Positions 1 through 7,555 of a DNA stretch of 15,467 nt are shown one piece after another. This stretch comes from Flavobacteriales bacterium UBA1937 (GTDB taxonomy: Bacteria > Bacteroidota > Bacteroidia > Flavobacteriales > Weeksellaceae). The notes under the pieces are model-generated. The model ran no database searches. It worked only from the letters and a program-made list of their open reading frames with translations, and had not been told where the DNA came from. The translations under genes and the position numbers were made by a program. Location: the NCBI GenBank assembly GCA_002337005.1, contig DDFD01000004.1, positions 1 to 15,467 of the forward strand, given 5' to 3'. Every line of letters starts with the position of its first letter. Positions within the stretch are counted from its first letter, which is position 1.

Positions 1-1070
1 TTGCCGAAAAGCTAGACGAATTAGGTGTGGATATTATTGAAGCAGGTTTCCCGATTTCTAGTCCGGGAGATTTTTATTCGGTTACCGAAATTTCTAAAAT
101 TGTAAGAAATGCTACGGTTTGTGGTTTAACCAGAGCCAATAAAAAAGATATTGAAACCGCAGCAGAAGCTTTAAAATTTGCTAAAAGACCAAGAATTCAT
201 ACAGGAATTGGTACTTCTGATAATCATATTAAATTCAAATTTAATTCTACCAGAGAAGCCGTTTTAGAAAGAGCTGTAGAAGCTGTAAAATATGCTAAAA
301 CTTTTGTAGAAGATGTAGAATTTTATGCGGAAGATGCAGGTAGAACAGACAACGAATTTTTAGCCAAAGTCTGCGAAGAAGTCATAAAAGCAGGCGCAAC
401 TGTTCTTAACATTCCTGATACTACAGGTTATTGTTTACCAGAACAATACGGCGCAAAAATGAAATATTTACGAGAAAACGTAAAAGGTATTGAAAAAGCG
501 GTGCTTTCTTGTCATTGTCATAATGATTTAGGTTTAGCAACCGCGAATTCTATTTCTGGGGTAATTAACGGAGCTCGCCAGATAGAATGTACCATCAATG
601 GTTTAGGAGAACGTGCAGGAAACACTGCTTTAGAAGAAGTGGTAATGGTTTTGAAACAGCACAAAGATTTAGATTTATACACCGATATTAATTCTAGAAT
701 GTTAAACGAAATGAGTTTGATGGTTTCAGAATTGATGGGAATGCCAGTTCAACCGAACAAAGCAATTGTAGGTTCTAATGCTTTTGCGCACAGTTCTGGT
801 ATTCACCAAGATGGTGTGATTAAAAACCGTGAAACTTACGAAATTATTGATCCTGCTGAAGTTGGTGTCAATGAATCTTCTATCGTTTTAACGGCAAGAA
901 GCGGACGTTCTGCTTTGGCTTATAGATTTAAAAATATTGGTTTTGATGTCACTAAAAATGAGTTGGATTATTTATACCAAGAATTTTTGAAAATTGCTGA
1001 TACCAAAAAAGAAGTCGTAAACGAAGATTTACAAGTAATGATGGCTACTTTTAGCCAAAAAATTGGATAA
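1..1070 (+). CDS. leuA: 2-isopropylmalate synthase LeuA, short form (5' end missing)
   Basis: Catalyses the first committed step of leucine synthesis, condensing acetyl-CoA with 2-oxoisovalerate to 2-isopropylmalate in the cytosol. The frame is open from base 3, reading AEKLDELGVDIIEAGFP, so the start and the metal-binding RDGEQ segment (roughly 35 residues) lie left of the window; the GTG at 27 is internal. Family signatures seen are the metal-ligand motif HCHNDLGLA (codons from 513), the GLGERAGN motif (codons from 603) and the HSSGIHQDG segment of the linker subdomains (codons from 792). The protein stops soon after these subdomains, giving an estimated full length near 390 residues against about 520 for E. 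coli LeuA, so the C-terminal leucine-binding regulatory domain is absent. Short forms are usual in Bacteroidota. Nine bases separate it from leuC. Homocitrate or citramalate synthase are alternatives, but the leuCDB neighbours favour LeuA. Confidence 0.95.
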   Translation, partial: AEKLDELGVDIIEAGFPISSPGDFYSVTEISKIVRNATVCGLTRANKKDIETAAEALKFAKRPRIHTGIGTSDNHIKFKFNSTREAVLERAVEAVKYAKTFVEDVEFYAEDAGRTDNEFLAKVCEEVIKAGATVLNIPDTTGYCLPEQYGAKMKYLRENVKGIEKAVLSCHCHNDLGLATANSISGVINGARQIECTINGLGERAGNTALEEVVMVLKQHKDLDLYTDINSRMLNEMSLMVSELMGMPVQPNKAIVGSNAFAHSSGIHQDGVIKNRETYEIIDPAEVGVNESSIVLTARSGRSALAYRFKNIGFDVTKNELDYLYQEFLKIADTKKEVVNEDLQVMMATFSQKIG

Positions 1071-1079
1071 AAAATAAAA

Positions 1080-2465
1080 ATGAGTACAAAGAAAACATTA
1101 TTTGATAAAGTTTGGGATGCACACGTAGTAGATACCGTTCCAGACGGGCCGCAAATTATTTATATTGACAAACACCTTATTCACGAGGTAACCAGTCCGC
1201 AAGCTTTTGCAGAATTGGAGTCTAGAAATTTAGAAATTTTCAGACCAAAACAAATTGTAGCAACTGCCGATCACAATGTGCCTACACTGAATCAAGAATT
1301 ACCCATTCGTGATGAATTATCTAGAACGCAAGTTCAACAGTTGACCGAAAATTGCAAAAAAAATAATATTGAATTGTATGGTTTAGGTCATCAATATCAA
1401 GGAATTGTACACATTATTGCTCCAGAATTGGGCGTTACACAACCTGGGATGAGCATTGTTTGTGGAGACAGTCATACTTCTACACACGGCGCTTTTGGTA
1501 GTATTGCTTTCGGAATTGGGACGAGCCAAGTTGCACAGGTTTTTGCAAGCCAATGTCTGCTTTTGAACAAACCAAAATCTATGAGAGTTACGGTAAATGG
1601 AAAATTAAATCCAGAAGTTCAACCAAAAGATGTGATTCTTTATATTATTTCTAAAACAGGAACAGACGCAGGAACAGGATATTTTTGCGAATATGCAGGT
1701 GAAGTTTTCGAAAATATGTCGATGGAAGGCAGAATGACGGTTTGCAATATGAGCATAGAAATGGGAGCTAGAGGAGGAATGATTGCACCAGATGAAACTA
1801 CTTTTAATTATGTAAAAGGAAGAGAATTTGCACCAAAAGGTGAGGAATGGGAACAAAAATTAGCATATTGGAAGACTTTAAAAACAGATGAAGGAGCGGT
1901 TTTCGATGCAGAATTTACATTTGACGCTGCAGACATTCAACCGATGATTACATACGGAACAAACCCAGGAATGGGAATTTCTGTAAACGATTCAGTTCCA
2001 GCTCCACAAAACGAATCTGAGGAAAAAGCTTTGAAATATATGGGTTTAAATGCTGGTCAATCTCCTTCGGAAATTAAAGTAAATTATGTTTTTATCGGAA
2101 GTTGTACCAATGCTAGAATTGAAGATTTCCGTTCTGCTGCAGATTATGTAAAAGGCAAGAAAAAAGCTGAAAATATTACGGCTTGGTTGGTTCCTGGTTC
2201 TCAGCAAGTATCAAAACAGATTTATGAAGAAGGTTTAGATAAAATTTTTAATGAAGCTGGTTTCCAAATCAGACAACCAGGTTGCTCTGCTTGTTTGGCG
2301 ATGAATGATGATAAAATTCCTGAAGGTGAATATTGCGTTTCTACATCGAACAGAAATTTCGAAGGAAGACAAGGGCAAGGCGCTAGAACCATTTTGGCAA
2401 GTCCGTTAACTGCTGCAAAAGTAGCTGTAGAAGGTAAAATTGTAGGTTATCAAAATTTGAATTAA
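1080..2465 (+). CDS. leuC: 3-isopropylmalate dehydratase large subunit LeuC
   Basis: Large subunit of isopropylmalate isomerase, an aconitase-family [4Fe-4S] enzyme that, with LeuD, interconverts 2- and 3-isopropylmalate through a dehydrated intermediate. The 461-residue length is typical. The three cluster cysteines are visible at C342 (FIGSCTNARIEDF), C402 and C405 (PGCSACLAMNDD), spaced as in E. coli LeuC. The conserved GDSHTSTHGAFG block lies at about residues 129-140 and a C-terminal NRNFEGRQG block at 424-432. The ATG at 1080 follows leuA after nine A-rich bases without a Shine-Dalgarno sequence, normal for this phylum. The gene is surely co-transcribed with leuA; leuD follows after a 95-base gap. 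Aconitase itself is excluded because the small-subunit domain is encoded separately. Confidence 0.98.
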   Translation: MSTKKTLFDKVWDAHVVDTVPDGPQIIYIDKHLIHEVTSPQAFAELESRNLEIFRPKQIVATADHNVPTLNQELPIRDELSRTQVQQLTENCKKNNIELYGLGHQYQGIVHIIAPELGVTQPGMSIVCGDSHTSTHGAFGSIAFGIGTSQVAQVFASQCLLLNKPKSMRVTVNGKLNPEVQPKDVILYIISKTGTDAGTGYFCEYAGEVFENMSMEGRMTVCNMSIEMGARGGMIAPDETTFNYVKGREFAPKGEEWEQKLAYWKTLKTDEGAVFDAEFTFDAADIQPMITYGTNPGMGISVNDSVPAPQNESEEKALKYMGLNAGQSPSEIKVNYVFIGSCTNARIEDFRSAADYVKGKKKAENITAWLVPGSQQVSKQIYEEGLDKIFNEAGFQIRQPGCSACLAMNDDKIPEGEYCVSTSNRNFEGRQGQGARTILASPLTAAKVAVEGKIVGYQNLN

Positions 2466-2560
2466 AAAATCAAGTTTTAATAATTGAAAACCAATTAAAA
2501 ACACAAATTTTATATAAATCTTAAGTCAATTTTTGAACTGAGAACATTGAATTTTAAATT

Positions 2561-3160
2561 ATGCAAAAATTAGTTTTATTACAATCAAAAGCAGTGCCTT
2601 TGCCTGCGGAAAATATAGATACCGATCAGATTATTCCTGCTAGATTTTTGAAAAGTATCAACAAAGAAGGCTTTGGAAATAATCTTTTCAGAGATTGGAG
2701 GTACAATTCTCAGACTAATGAACCGATTGCAGATTTTGTGTTGAATAACCCAAAATACAGCGGTGAAATCTTAGTTGCAGGAAACAATTTCGGATGCGGA
2801 AGTAGTAGAGAACACGCAGCTTGGGCTTTGACGGATTATGGTTTCAAAGTAGTGGTTTCTAGTTATTTCGCAGATATTTTTAGAGGAAATGCGCTTAATA
2901 ACGGGTTGCTTCCTGTAAAAGTTTCTGATGAATTTTTGAAAAATTTATTATCAACTATCACAGAAAATCCTGAAACTGAAATTACGGTAAATGTAGAGGA
3001 GCAAAGCATCAATTTCAATGGAAAATCTGAAACATTTGAACTAGATGCTTACAAAAAAATCTGTCTGATGAACGGTTATGATGATATTGATTTCCTCATC
3101 AGTAAAAAAGCAGAAATAGAAAAATTTGAACAAAAAACACAAAAAGTATATGAGCCATAG
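2561..3160 (+). CDS. leuD: 3-isopropylmalate dehydratase small subunit LeuD
   Basis: Small (swivelling) subunit of isopropylmalate isomerase; it contributes substrate-recognition residues to the active site formed with LeuC. At 199 residues it has the usual bacterial LeuD length. Diagnostic segments are ENIDTDQIIPARFLK (residues 17-31) and the NFGCGSSREHAAWAL block (76-90). The ATG at 2561 begins the conserved MQKLVLLQSKAVPLP opening, so the start is secure. It lies 95 bases after leuC, the only loose junction in the operon, and its last 11 bases overlap the leuB start at 3150, which suggests translational coupling to LeuB. Confidence 0.97.
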   Translation: MQKLVLLQSKAVPLPAENIDTDQIIPARFLKSINKEGFGNNLFRDWRYNSQTNEPIADFVLNNPKYSGEILVAGNNFGCGSSREHAAWALTDYGFKVVVSSYFADIFRGNALNNGLLPVKVSDEFLKNLLSTITENPETEITVNVEEQSINFNGKSETFELDAYKKICLMNGYDDIDFLISKKAEIEKFEQKTQKVYEP

Positions 3161-4271
3161 TTATAAAATAGCAGTTCTTCCTGGTGATGGAATAGGACCA
3201 GAAGTAACCGCAGAAAGTGTAAAAGTTTTGAATGTCATTGCACAGGCATTTCAATATAATTTTCAGTTTGAGTACGCTAAAATGGGAGCTGAAGCCATTT
3301 TTGAAACAGGAAATCCTTTGCCAGAAGAAACCTTAACTGTTTGTAAAAATGCAGATGCTGTACTTTTTGGTGCGATTGGCGATCCTTATTTTGATAATAA
3401 TCCGGATGCTAAAGTAAGACCAGAACAAGGTTTATTGAAACTAAGAAAAGAATTGGGATTATTTGCAAATATTCGTCCAATTAAGACGTATTCTTCTCTT
3501 ACTAAGAAAAGTCCACTTAAAAAGGAAATTGTAGATGGTACTGATATTCAGATTTATAGAGAATTGATTAGCGGAATTTATTTTGGAGAAAAATTTACTG
3601 ATGAAAACGGAGAATACGCTTATGATGTTTGTAAATATAGCAAAGACGAAATTGTTCAAATTGCACATTTAGCGTTTCAAGATGCTCAAAAAAGAAGAAA
3701 AAAAGTGACATTGGTAGATAAAGCTAATGTGCTAGACACTTCTAGACTTTGGAGAAAAGTGGTGCAAGAAATTGCCAAAGATTATCCAGATGTTACGCTA
3801 GAATTTTTGTTTGTAGATAATGCTGCAATGCAAATGATTCTTAATCCTAAACAATTTGACGTAATTCTTACCGAAAATATGTTTGGAGATATTATTTCTG
3901 ATGAAGCCAGTGTAATTGGAGGCTCTATTGGTTTGCTTCCTTCGGCTTCTATTGGTAATGATAATGCCCTTTTCGAGCCTATTCACGGTTCTTATCCTCA
4001 GGCAAAAGGAAAAGGTATTGCCAATCCTATTGCGTCTATTTTGAGTGCTGCTATGCTTTTGGATTATCTAAAATTAGATGTTGCGGCTAACAAATTGAGA
4101 GAAGCTGTAGAACATGCTATTGACCATAGATATGTGACAGAAGATCTAAATAAAGAACAAAATTATTCTACCAGCGAAGTAGGAGATTTTATAGTAGATT
4201 ATATTAAGTTTTCAGAAAATTCTTATTACAATTTTGAGAATGTAAAACTGGGTAAATCTACAATTGTCTAA
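3150..4271 (+). CDS. leuB: 3-isopropylmalate dehydrogenase LeuB
   Basis: NAD-dependent oxidative decarboxylation of 3-isopropylmalate to 2-oxoisocaproate, the last pathway-specific step before transamination to leucine. The 373-residue protein has the beta-decarboxylating dehydrogenase fold: PGDGIGPEV near the N-terminus, substrate arginines R99, R109 and R137, Y144, K191, and metal-binding D223, D247 and D251, all spaced closely as in E. coli LeuB. The adenosine-binding EPIHGSYP...GKGIANPIA segment is at 276-295. The ATG at 3150 (MSHSYKIAVLPGD) is preferred; an in-frame TTG at 3126 would add eight lysine-rich residues not expected for the family. Two mild oddities are RELISGIYFG where RELTGGIYFG is usual, and an extra tail of about 20 residues after the normal end near GDFIVDYI. 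It overlaps leuD by 11 bases and is followed by a hairpin terminator. Confidence 0.97.
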   Translation: MSHSYKIAVLPGDGIGPEVTAESVKVLNVIAQAFQYNFQFEYAKMGAEAIFETGNPLPEETLTVCKNADAVLFGAIGDPYFDNNPDAKVRPEQGLLKLRKELGLFANIRPIKTYSSLTKKSPLKKEIVDGTDIQIYRELISGIYFGEKFTDENGEYAYDVCKYSKDEIVQIAHLAFQDAQKRRKKVTLVDKANVLDTSRLWRKVVQEIAKDYPDVTLEFLFVDNAAMQMILNPKQFDVILTENMFGDIISDEASVIGGSIGLLPSASIGNDNALFEPIHGSYPQAKGKGIANPIASILSAAMLLDYLKLDVAANKLREAVEHAIDHRYVTEDLNKEQNYSTSEVGDFIVDYIKFSENSYYNFENVKLGKSTIV

Positions 4272-4306
4272 TTATTGAAAGACTTTAGAATTATTGTTAT
4301 TTGTAG

Positions 4307-4345
4307 CAAAGGCGAAGAGTTTATTCTTCGCTTTTGTGTTTTTCT
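4307..4345 (+). terminator. Rho-independent terminator of the leu operon
   Basis: A 12-bp stem pairs 4307-4318 with 4325-4336 (one G-T pair) around a six-base loop, followed by a T-rich stretch that includes five consecutive T residues. It begins 35 bases after the leuB stop. The right arm doubles as the last codons of the small minus-strand ORF ending at 4321. Confidence 0.8.
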
Positions 4346-4518
4346 GTATTCTCTGTTCTGCCGTCAGGATTAGCTTCTGATGCTTTTTTTATTTGATTTT
4401 TATTAATTTCAGAAGTTCCTTCGGATTTTGGTGTTTGCGGAATATTAGGAAAATCTTGATTTTGCTTAGTGTTTTGGGCATTATTTTTTACCTTTTTTAT
4501 AAAATTTTGCTTTTTCAT
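4321..4518 (-). CDS. Small charged hypothetical protein (65 aa)
   Basis: Not recognised as a characterised family. The 65-residue product is very hydrophilic, rich in Lys, Asn, Gln and Glu, with no membrane segment, no cysteine and no signal peptide; it looks intrinsically disordered. It opens with basic MKKQNFIKKVKNN and has a more structured-looking middle (PKSEGTSEINKNQIKKASEANPDG, spanning about residues 30-53). ATG at 4518 is the only sensible start. It lies on the opposite strand to leuB and converges with it, and its 3' codons overlap the leu terminator stem. It is separated from the upstream operon by a hairpin terminator, so it probably has its own promoter; only a weak box (GAATTTTG read on the minus strand, one mismatch to TAnnTTTG) was found just upstream. 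Composition favours a real gene over chance, but proof is lacking. Confidence 0.5.
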   Translation of the reverse strand: MKKQNFIKKVKNNAQNTKQNQDFPNIPQTPKSEGTSEINKNQIKKASEANPDGRTENTEKHKSEE

Positions 4519-4590
4519 AATTCATAATTTTATAAAGCAAAATTCACTCAATTATTAAGATAAAGCATTATAGAATTTCAAGAAAATATT

Positions 4591-4624
4591 ATAAAAAAGA
4601 CGCTTATTAAAACGTCTTTTTTAT
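4591..4624 (-). terminator. Terminator of the antiporter-to-DUF4230 operon
   Basis: Perfect 12-bp inverted repeat: 4591-4602 pairs with 4613-4624 around a ten-base loop. The core is GACG/CGTC flanked by A and T runs, so it could work in both directions. On the minus strand it overlaps the stop codon of the DUF4230 gene (4621-4623) and ends in a T run, so it closes that operon. Confidence 0.8.
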
Positions 4625-5226
4625 AATTTAGATAAATCAAATGTATTGGTATCATCTACTACTTCATATTTCAAAGCTTTTGCTAGCACGAAAATATCAT
4701 TTAAGTTTTGTAGCAATTGCTTTCTGCCTTCACTTCGCAGCTTGGCTTGGTCAACCGTTTTTTCTGCATTTTTCTTGGCATTTGCAGTAATTCTTTTGAA
4801 ATCATCTTGGCTAAATCGATCAAAGAAAGAATCGTCTAGAGAAGATATTTCTGCATCGGTAAAGATTTTGATATCTGCATTTGGTAATTCTTTGATAATC
4901 AATTTTTTATTTGCAGAATCTACTTCTAATTTCATTTTATGTAAATCATAAGAAACTTGTGCTTTTGCTTTAGTGAAAATTACCAATTCTTTTTGAGATG
5001 AAGGTAAAACGTCTAAGCCTAGAAGTTTAGAAGTGATTTTGGTTTTTTGCATACTAGAGAAATCTTGTTCTAATACCACCATTTTATTCATTTTTGAAAT
5101 TTGGTTGGTTAGAATATAATAATCTGTATTGGCTTCGTCTTTTCCAAAATTTTTGAAAAAGTAAATTGTTAACAATGTGATGATTACGCCTAGCGAAAAT
5201 CCAATAATTTGTTTAATGTAATTCAT
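4621..5226 (-). CDS. Membrane-anchored DUF4230 domain protein
   Basis: The 201-residue protein has one N-terminal membrane segment (about residues 5-24, IIGFSLGVIITLLTIYFF) followed by a hydrophilic domain that resembles DUF4230, a family of unknown function common in bacteria. Features consistent with that family are an early region suggesting a sensor- or chaperone-like fold (KMVVLEQDFSSM), a central beta-rich part (KAQVSYDLHKMKLEVD, then KKLIIKELPNADIKI) and a charged helical C-terminal third (about residues 130-190). The topology implied is a short cytoplasmic N-terminus with the domain facing the periplasm. It is the last gene of a four-gene operon, 30 bases after the thioredoxin-like lipoprotein gene. 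Family assignment is from pattern memory; the biochemical role is unknown. Confidence 0.8.
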   Translation of the reverse strand: MNYIKQIIGFSLGVIITLLTIYFFKNFGKDEANTDYYILTNQISKMNKMVVLEQDFSSMQKTKITSKLLGLDVLPSSQKELVIFTKAKAQVSYDLHKMKLEVDSANKKLIIKELPNADIKIFTDAEISSLDDSFFDRFSQDDFKRITANAKKNAEKTVDQAKLRSEGRKQLLQNLNDIFVLAKALKYEVVDDTNTFDLSKL

Positions 5227-5256
5227 AAAATCAATTTAAATAAACCGATACCGTGT

Positions 5257-5772
5257 TTATTTTTTGATGATATTTAATAAATCTTTTTCTATATAGCCTG
5301 TTTCTGGTTCTTCGGTAATTCTACCAATTTCCTTGCCATACTTTTCTAGAATAATGGTTGGTACTTTTATAATATTGTACTTAGCCTCTTCTCCGTTTGG
5401 AGATTGTTTCTTTCTATTAACACCAATGATGTGTAATTTACTTTTCGGAAATTTAGTTTCATCTAAAATTTTCATCAGTCTAGGAAAATTTCTTTTGCTA
5501 TCTCCACACCAGGTTCCTAAGAAAATAGTAATGTTATATGAATTGATTTTTGCTTTTTTTAAAGCTTCAATAGATGGTTTATCTGTAGGATAAATTTTAT
5601 AATTTTCATCAAACCAAACTTTATAAGGTTCTTTGTGAAACTGATCAAAAGATTGAGTTCCGAGGAGCATTTTACCATATTCTATAGAATCAACTTCTCT
5701 GTTGATTACTACTTTTTCGGCACAAGAATTAAGGGTCATAATTAAAACGATTAATGCAATTATTTTCTTCAT
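5257..5772 (-). CDS. Thioredoxin-fold lipoprotein with single-cysteine active site
   Basis: A 171-residue exported lipoprotein: basic MKK, a hydrophobic stretch, and a lipobox LNSC with the acylated cysteine at residue 17. The mature part carries a thioredoxin-like fold: ITIFLGTWCGDSKRNFP (residues 81-97) places WCGDS where thioredoxins have WCxxC, and VPTII (137-141) supplies the cis-proline loop. The second active-site cysteine is replaced by serine, so a disulfide cannot form within the motif; a reductase or isomerase using one cysteine, or a binding role, is more likely than dithiol oxidation. WCxDS variants are known to me in Bacteroidota thioredoxin-like proteins, so this is not a mutation artefact. 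It lies 11 bases after the pyrophosphohydrolase gene and 30 before the DUF4230 gene. Substrate unknown. Confidence 0.85.
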   Translation of the reverse strand: MKKIIALIVLIMTLNSCAEKVVINREVDSIEYGKMLLGTQSFDQFHKEPYKVWFDENYKIYPTDKPSIEALKKAKINSYNITIFLGTWCGDSKRNFPRLMKILDETKFPKSKLHIIGVNRKKQSPNGEEAKYNIIKVPTIILEKYGKEIGRITEEPETGYIEKDLLNIIKK

Positions 5773-5783
5773 ATTTATATTTT

Positions 5784-6260
5784 TTAATGTTTTGATTTCT
5801 CAATAATGCTTTTTAAATCAGCGGCAGAATAGTATTTGTTTTTTAGAACTTTATGGTCAGAAATTCTGTGGACATTGTATTTATCACCAGATTTTTCGTA
5901 AAATGCTTCTTCACCCTTTGCTTTATAATGTTCTACCGTTTCTTGTGCTTGGAGTTCTGTATCACAAGCTTTAGACATATTAGAACGTTGTACTTCATTA
6001 AATAATTCTACAAATTTTTCTCCTAAACCAAATTCCAAAACGGCACCACTTAGTACATATTGTAAATCACAAAGTGCATCTGCAATTTCTACAATATTGT
6101 TGTCTTCTATCGCCTGTTTTAGCTCATTTAGTTCTTCCTGAAGAAGAGAGACTCTCAGTTCACATCTTTCTTTAGAAGGAATCTGCGGTGTTTCTAAAAT
6201 TGGAGCATTAAAAGTTCTATGAAATTCGGCTACTTGGTTTAGACTGTCTATTTTTTCCAT
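5784..6260 (-). CDS. MazG/PRA-PH-like nucleotide pyrophosphohydrolase
   Basis: A 158-residue cytosolic protein of the all-alpha NTP pyrophosphohydrolase superfamily (MazG, HisE and dimeric dUTPase relatives), whose members hydrolyse nucleoside triphosphates or related nucleotides to monophosphate and pyrophosphate, often as pool-cleaning enzymes. The metal-binding signature is visible as EELNE at 42-46 (EExxE) followed by E58 and D61 in VEIADALCDLQYV (ExxD), on consecutive predicted helices. A later conserved patch, FNEVQRSNMSKA, is at 87-98, followed by a more variable, Lys-rich C-terminus. HisE itself is unlikely: the protein is not in a his context and is longer than HisE. The nucleotide preferred cannot be read from the sequence. 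The start ATG at 6260 is 15 bases after the antiporter stop. Confidence 0.88.
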   Translation of the reverse strand: MEKIDSLNQVAEFHRTFNAPILETPQIPSKERCELRVSLLQEELNELKQAIEDNNIVEIADALCDLQYVLSGAVLEFGLGEKFVELFNEVQRSNMSKACDTELQAQETVEHYKAKGEEAFYEKSGDKYNVHRISDHKVLKNKYYSAADLKSIIEKSKH

Positions 6261-6275
6261 TAAAATTTATAAATT

Positions 6276-7502
6276 TTAGTTTTCATTTTCAATTGATTTA
6301 AAACTACGTTTCAGCATAATAGGAGTAGATAGTGTAGTGAGAACACCCATTATCACGAGCATAGAGAATATTTCAGAATCTATTAATCCTGCTTTGTAAG
6401 CAATATTTGCAATCACTAATTCCATAATTCCTCTAGCATTTAATCCAAGACCTAAGGTTAAGGATGTCTTATTATTAAGCCCTATAATTTTACCACCAAT
6501 AAATCCTCCGAAAATTTTAGAAAAGTAAGATACAAAAATAATGGCTATTAATAAACCATAATTTTGAATAGAGGAAATGTTAAACTCTAAACCTATTCCT
6601 GCAAAAAAGATAGGGGCTAGAAAACCCATTGCAAGACCATTTGTAGTATTATGAAAAGATTCTAGGTGTTTTTTTCCAACCAAATTTTCATTGATGAGCA
6701 TTGCTGCGAAAAATGCACCAATGATAAAGTGGAAACCCAATGATTCTGTAATAGTAGCAAATAGCAATACAAATACAAAGAAAATTGCAAACAATGATTC
6801 TTTTCCTTTCAGAAGGAGTAAAACTTTATTAAGTTGTCTTTCAAGATAATTTTCTCTGTTTGATAATTTTCTAATCAAGAAATATGTCAAAGAAAGAATT
6901 GTAAGAAAAATACTGAGTTTAAGAAGTGAAATGGAAGCATTCTTAATAATAGTTCCTACTTCCATATCCGTATCTTTGATATTTAAGATTAATCCTAGTA
7001 TGGTAAGTGCTAAAACATCATCAAAAATGGCAACAGAAATAATTTTTTGCCCAATATAAGAATTAATTTTCCCCAAATCCATTAATATTCTGATGCTTAC
7101 AGGTAGCGCTGTAATTGCTACACAAAGACCTATGAATACAGTTGTCATGATTTCTTTTCCGAAAAAATGACCTACCGCAAAACCGCTGAAAATAGGTAAG
7201 AAAAATGCCAAAATAGAGACAATAATGTTTTTACCTTTCAATGATTTTAAAATATCATCAAAATTGATTTCTAATCCTGCAATAATTACGAGTAAGAAAA
7301 TTCCTAATTCTGAAATTACTTTAATATCCTCAGTTCTATGGATAATATTTAACAAAGAAGGGCCTACGATAATACCAGCAATGATTTCTCCAATCATAGC
7401 AGGTTGTTTGAATCTTTCAAAAATTTCACCAAAAACTTTTGAAATAACAAGCAAAATAAGCAGGTTGGTAAAAAAAGGTAATTCTATATTAGCTACAGGC
7501 AT
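6276..7502 (-). CDS. CPA2-family cation/proton antiporter (KefB/NapA-like)
   Basis: An integral inner-membrane protein of 408 residues with about twelve hydrophobic segments, in the monovalent cation:proton antiporter 2 group that exchanges Na+ or K+ for H+. Family marks are QPAMIGEIIAGIIVGPSLL (33-51), the discontinuous-helix segment around AITALPVSIRILMDLG (129-144), the ion-binding FDDVLAL with D161/D162, HFIIGAFFAAMLI (258-270) and the GLGLNARGIMELVIANI block (351-367). There is no TrkA_N/RCK domain after the membrane part, so it is not a full KefB/KefC. ATG at 7502 is preferred: an in-frame TTG at 7511 would add three residues, but it would leave almost no leader after the predicted transcription start near 7515. 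It is the first gene of a four-gene operon. Ion specificity cannot be read. Confidence 0.92.
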   Translation of the reverse strand: MPVANIELPFFTNLLILLVISKVFGEIFERFKQPAMIGEIIAGIIVGPSLLNIIHRTEDIKVISELGIFLLVIIAGLEINFDDILKSLKGKNIIVSILAFFLPIFSGFAVGHFFGKEIMTTVFIGLCVAITALPVSIRILMDLGKINSYIGQKIISVAIFDDVLALTILGLILNIKDTDMEVGTIIKNASISLLKLSIFLTILSLTYFLIRKLSNRENYLERQLNKVLLLLKGKESLFAIFFVFVLLFATITESLGFHFIIGAFFAAMLINENLVGKKHLESFHNTTNGLAMGFLAPIFFAGIGLEFNISSIQNYGLLIAIIFVSYFSKIFGGFIGGKIIGLNNKTSLTLGLGLNARGIMELVIANIAYKAGLIDSEIFSMLVIMGVLTTLSTPIMLKRSFKSIENEN

Positions 7503-7521
7503 ATTTCTCAAAATTATTAAG

Positions 7522-7555
7522 CAAAAATATAATAATATCTGATAAATAAAACAAA
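7522..7555 (-). promoter_or_regulatory. Flavobacterial promoter of the antiporter operon
   Basis: On the minus strand TATTTTTG (7522-7529) matches the -7 box TAnnTTTG, with TTTG at 7552-7555 as the -33 box 22 bases upstream. Predicted transcription starts near 7515, leaving about 12 bases before the ATG at 7502. The -33 box overlaps the end of the upstream gene's terminator stem. Confidence 0.6.

Noticed and set aside
1605..1856. Minus-strand ORF of 83 codons inside leuC
   Set aside because: It is antisense to a strongly conserved enzyme gene and its product is rich in Ser, Phe, His and Cys, typical of reverse-strand noise.
3126..3149. TTG start for LeuB eight codons upstream
   Set aside because: The added residues (NKKHKKY) are unlike the family start, and the ATG at 3150 gives the standard SYKIAVLPGDGIG opening.
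4646..4951. Plus-strand ORF of 101 codons opposite the DUF4230 gene
   Set aside because: The minus-strand gene has a membrane anchor, operon context and terminator; the plus-strand product is Ser/Phe-rich with no domain and no promoter.
6261..6278. Perfect 18-bp palindrome of only A and T at the antiporter stop codon
   Set aside because: It has no G or C, no tail typical of a terminator, and sits in a 15-base intra-operon gap; such palindromes arise easily by chance in this composition.
7503..7511. TTG start for the antiporter, three codons upstream of the chosen ATG
   Set aside because: It would leave only about four bases of leader after the predicted transcription start, and the ATG at 7502 gives a normal family N-terminus.
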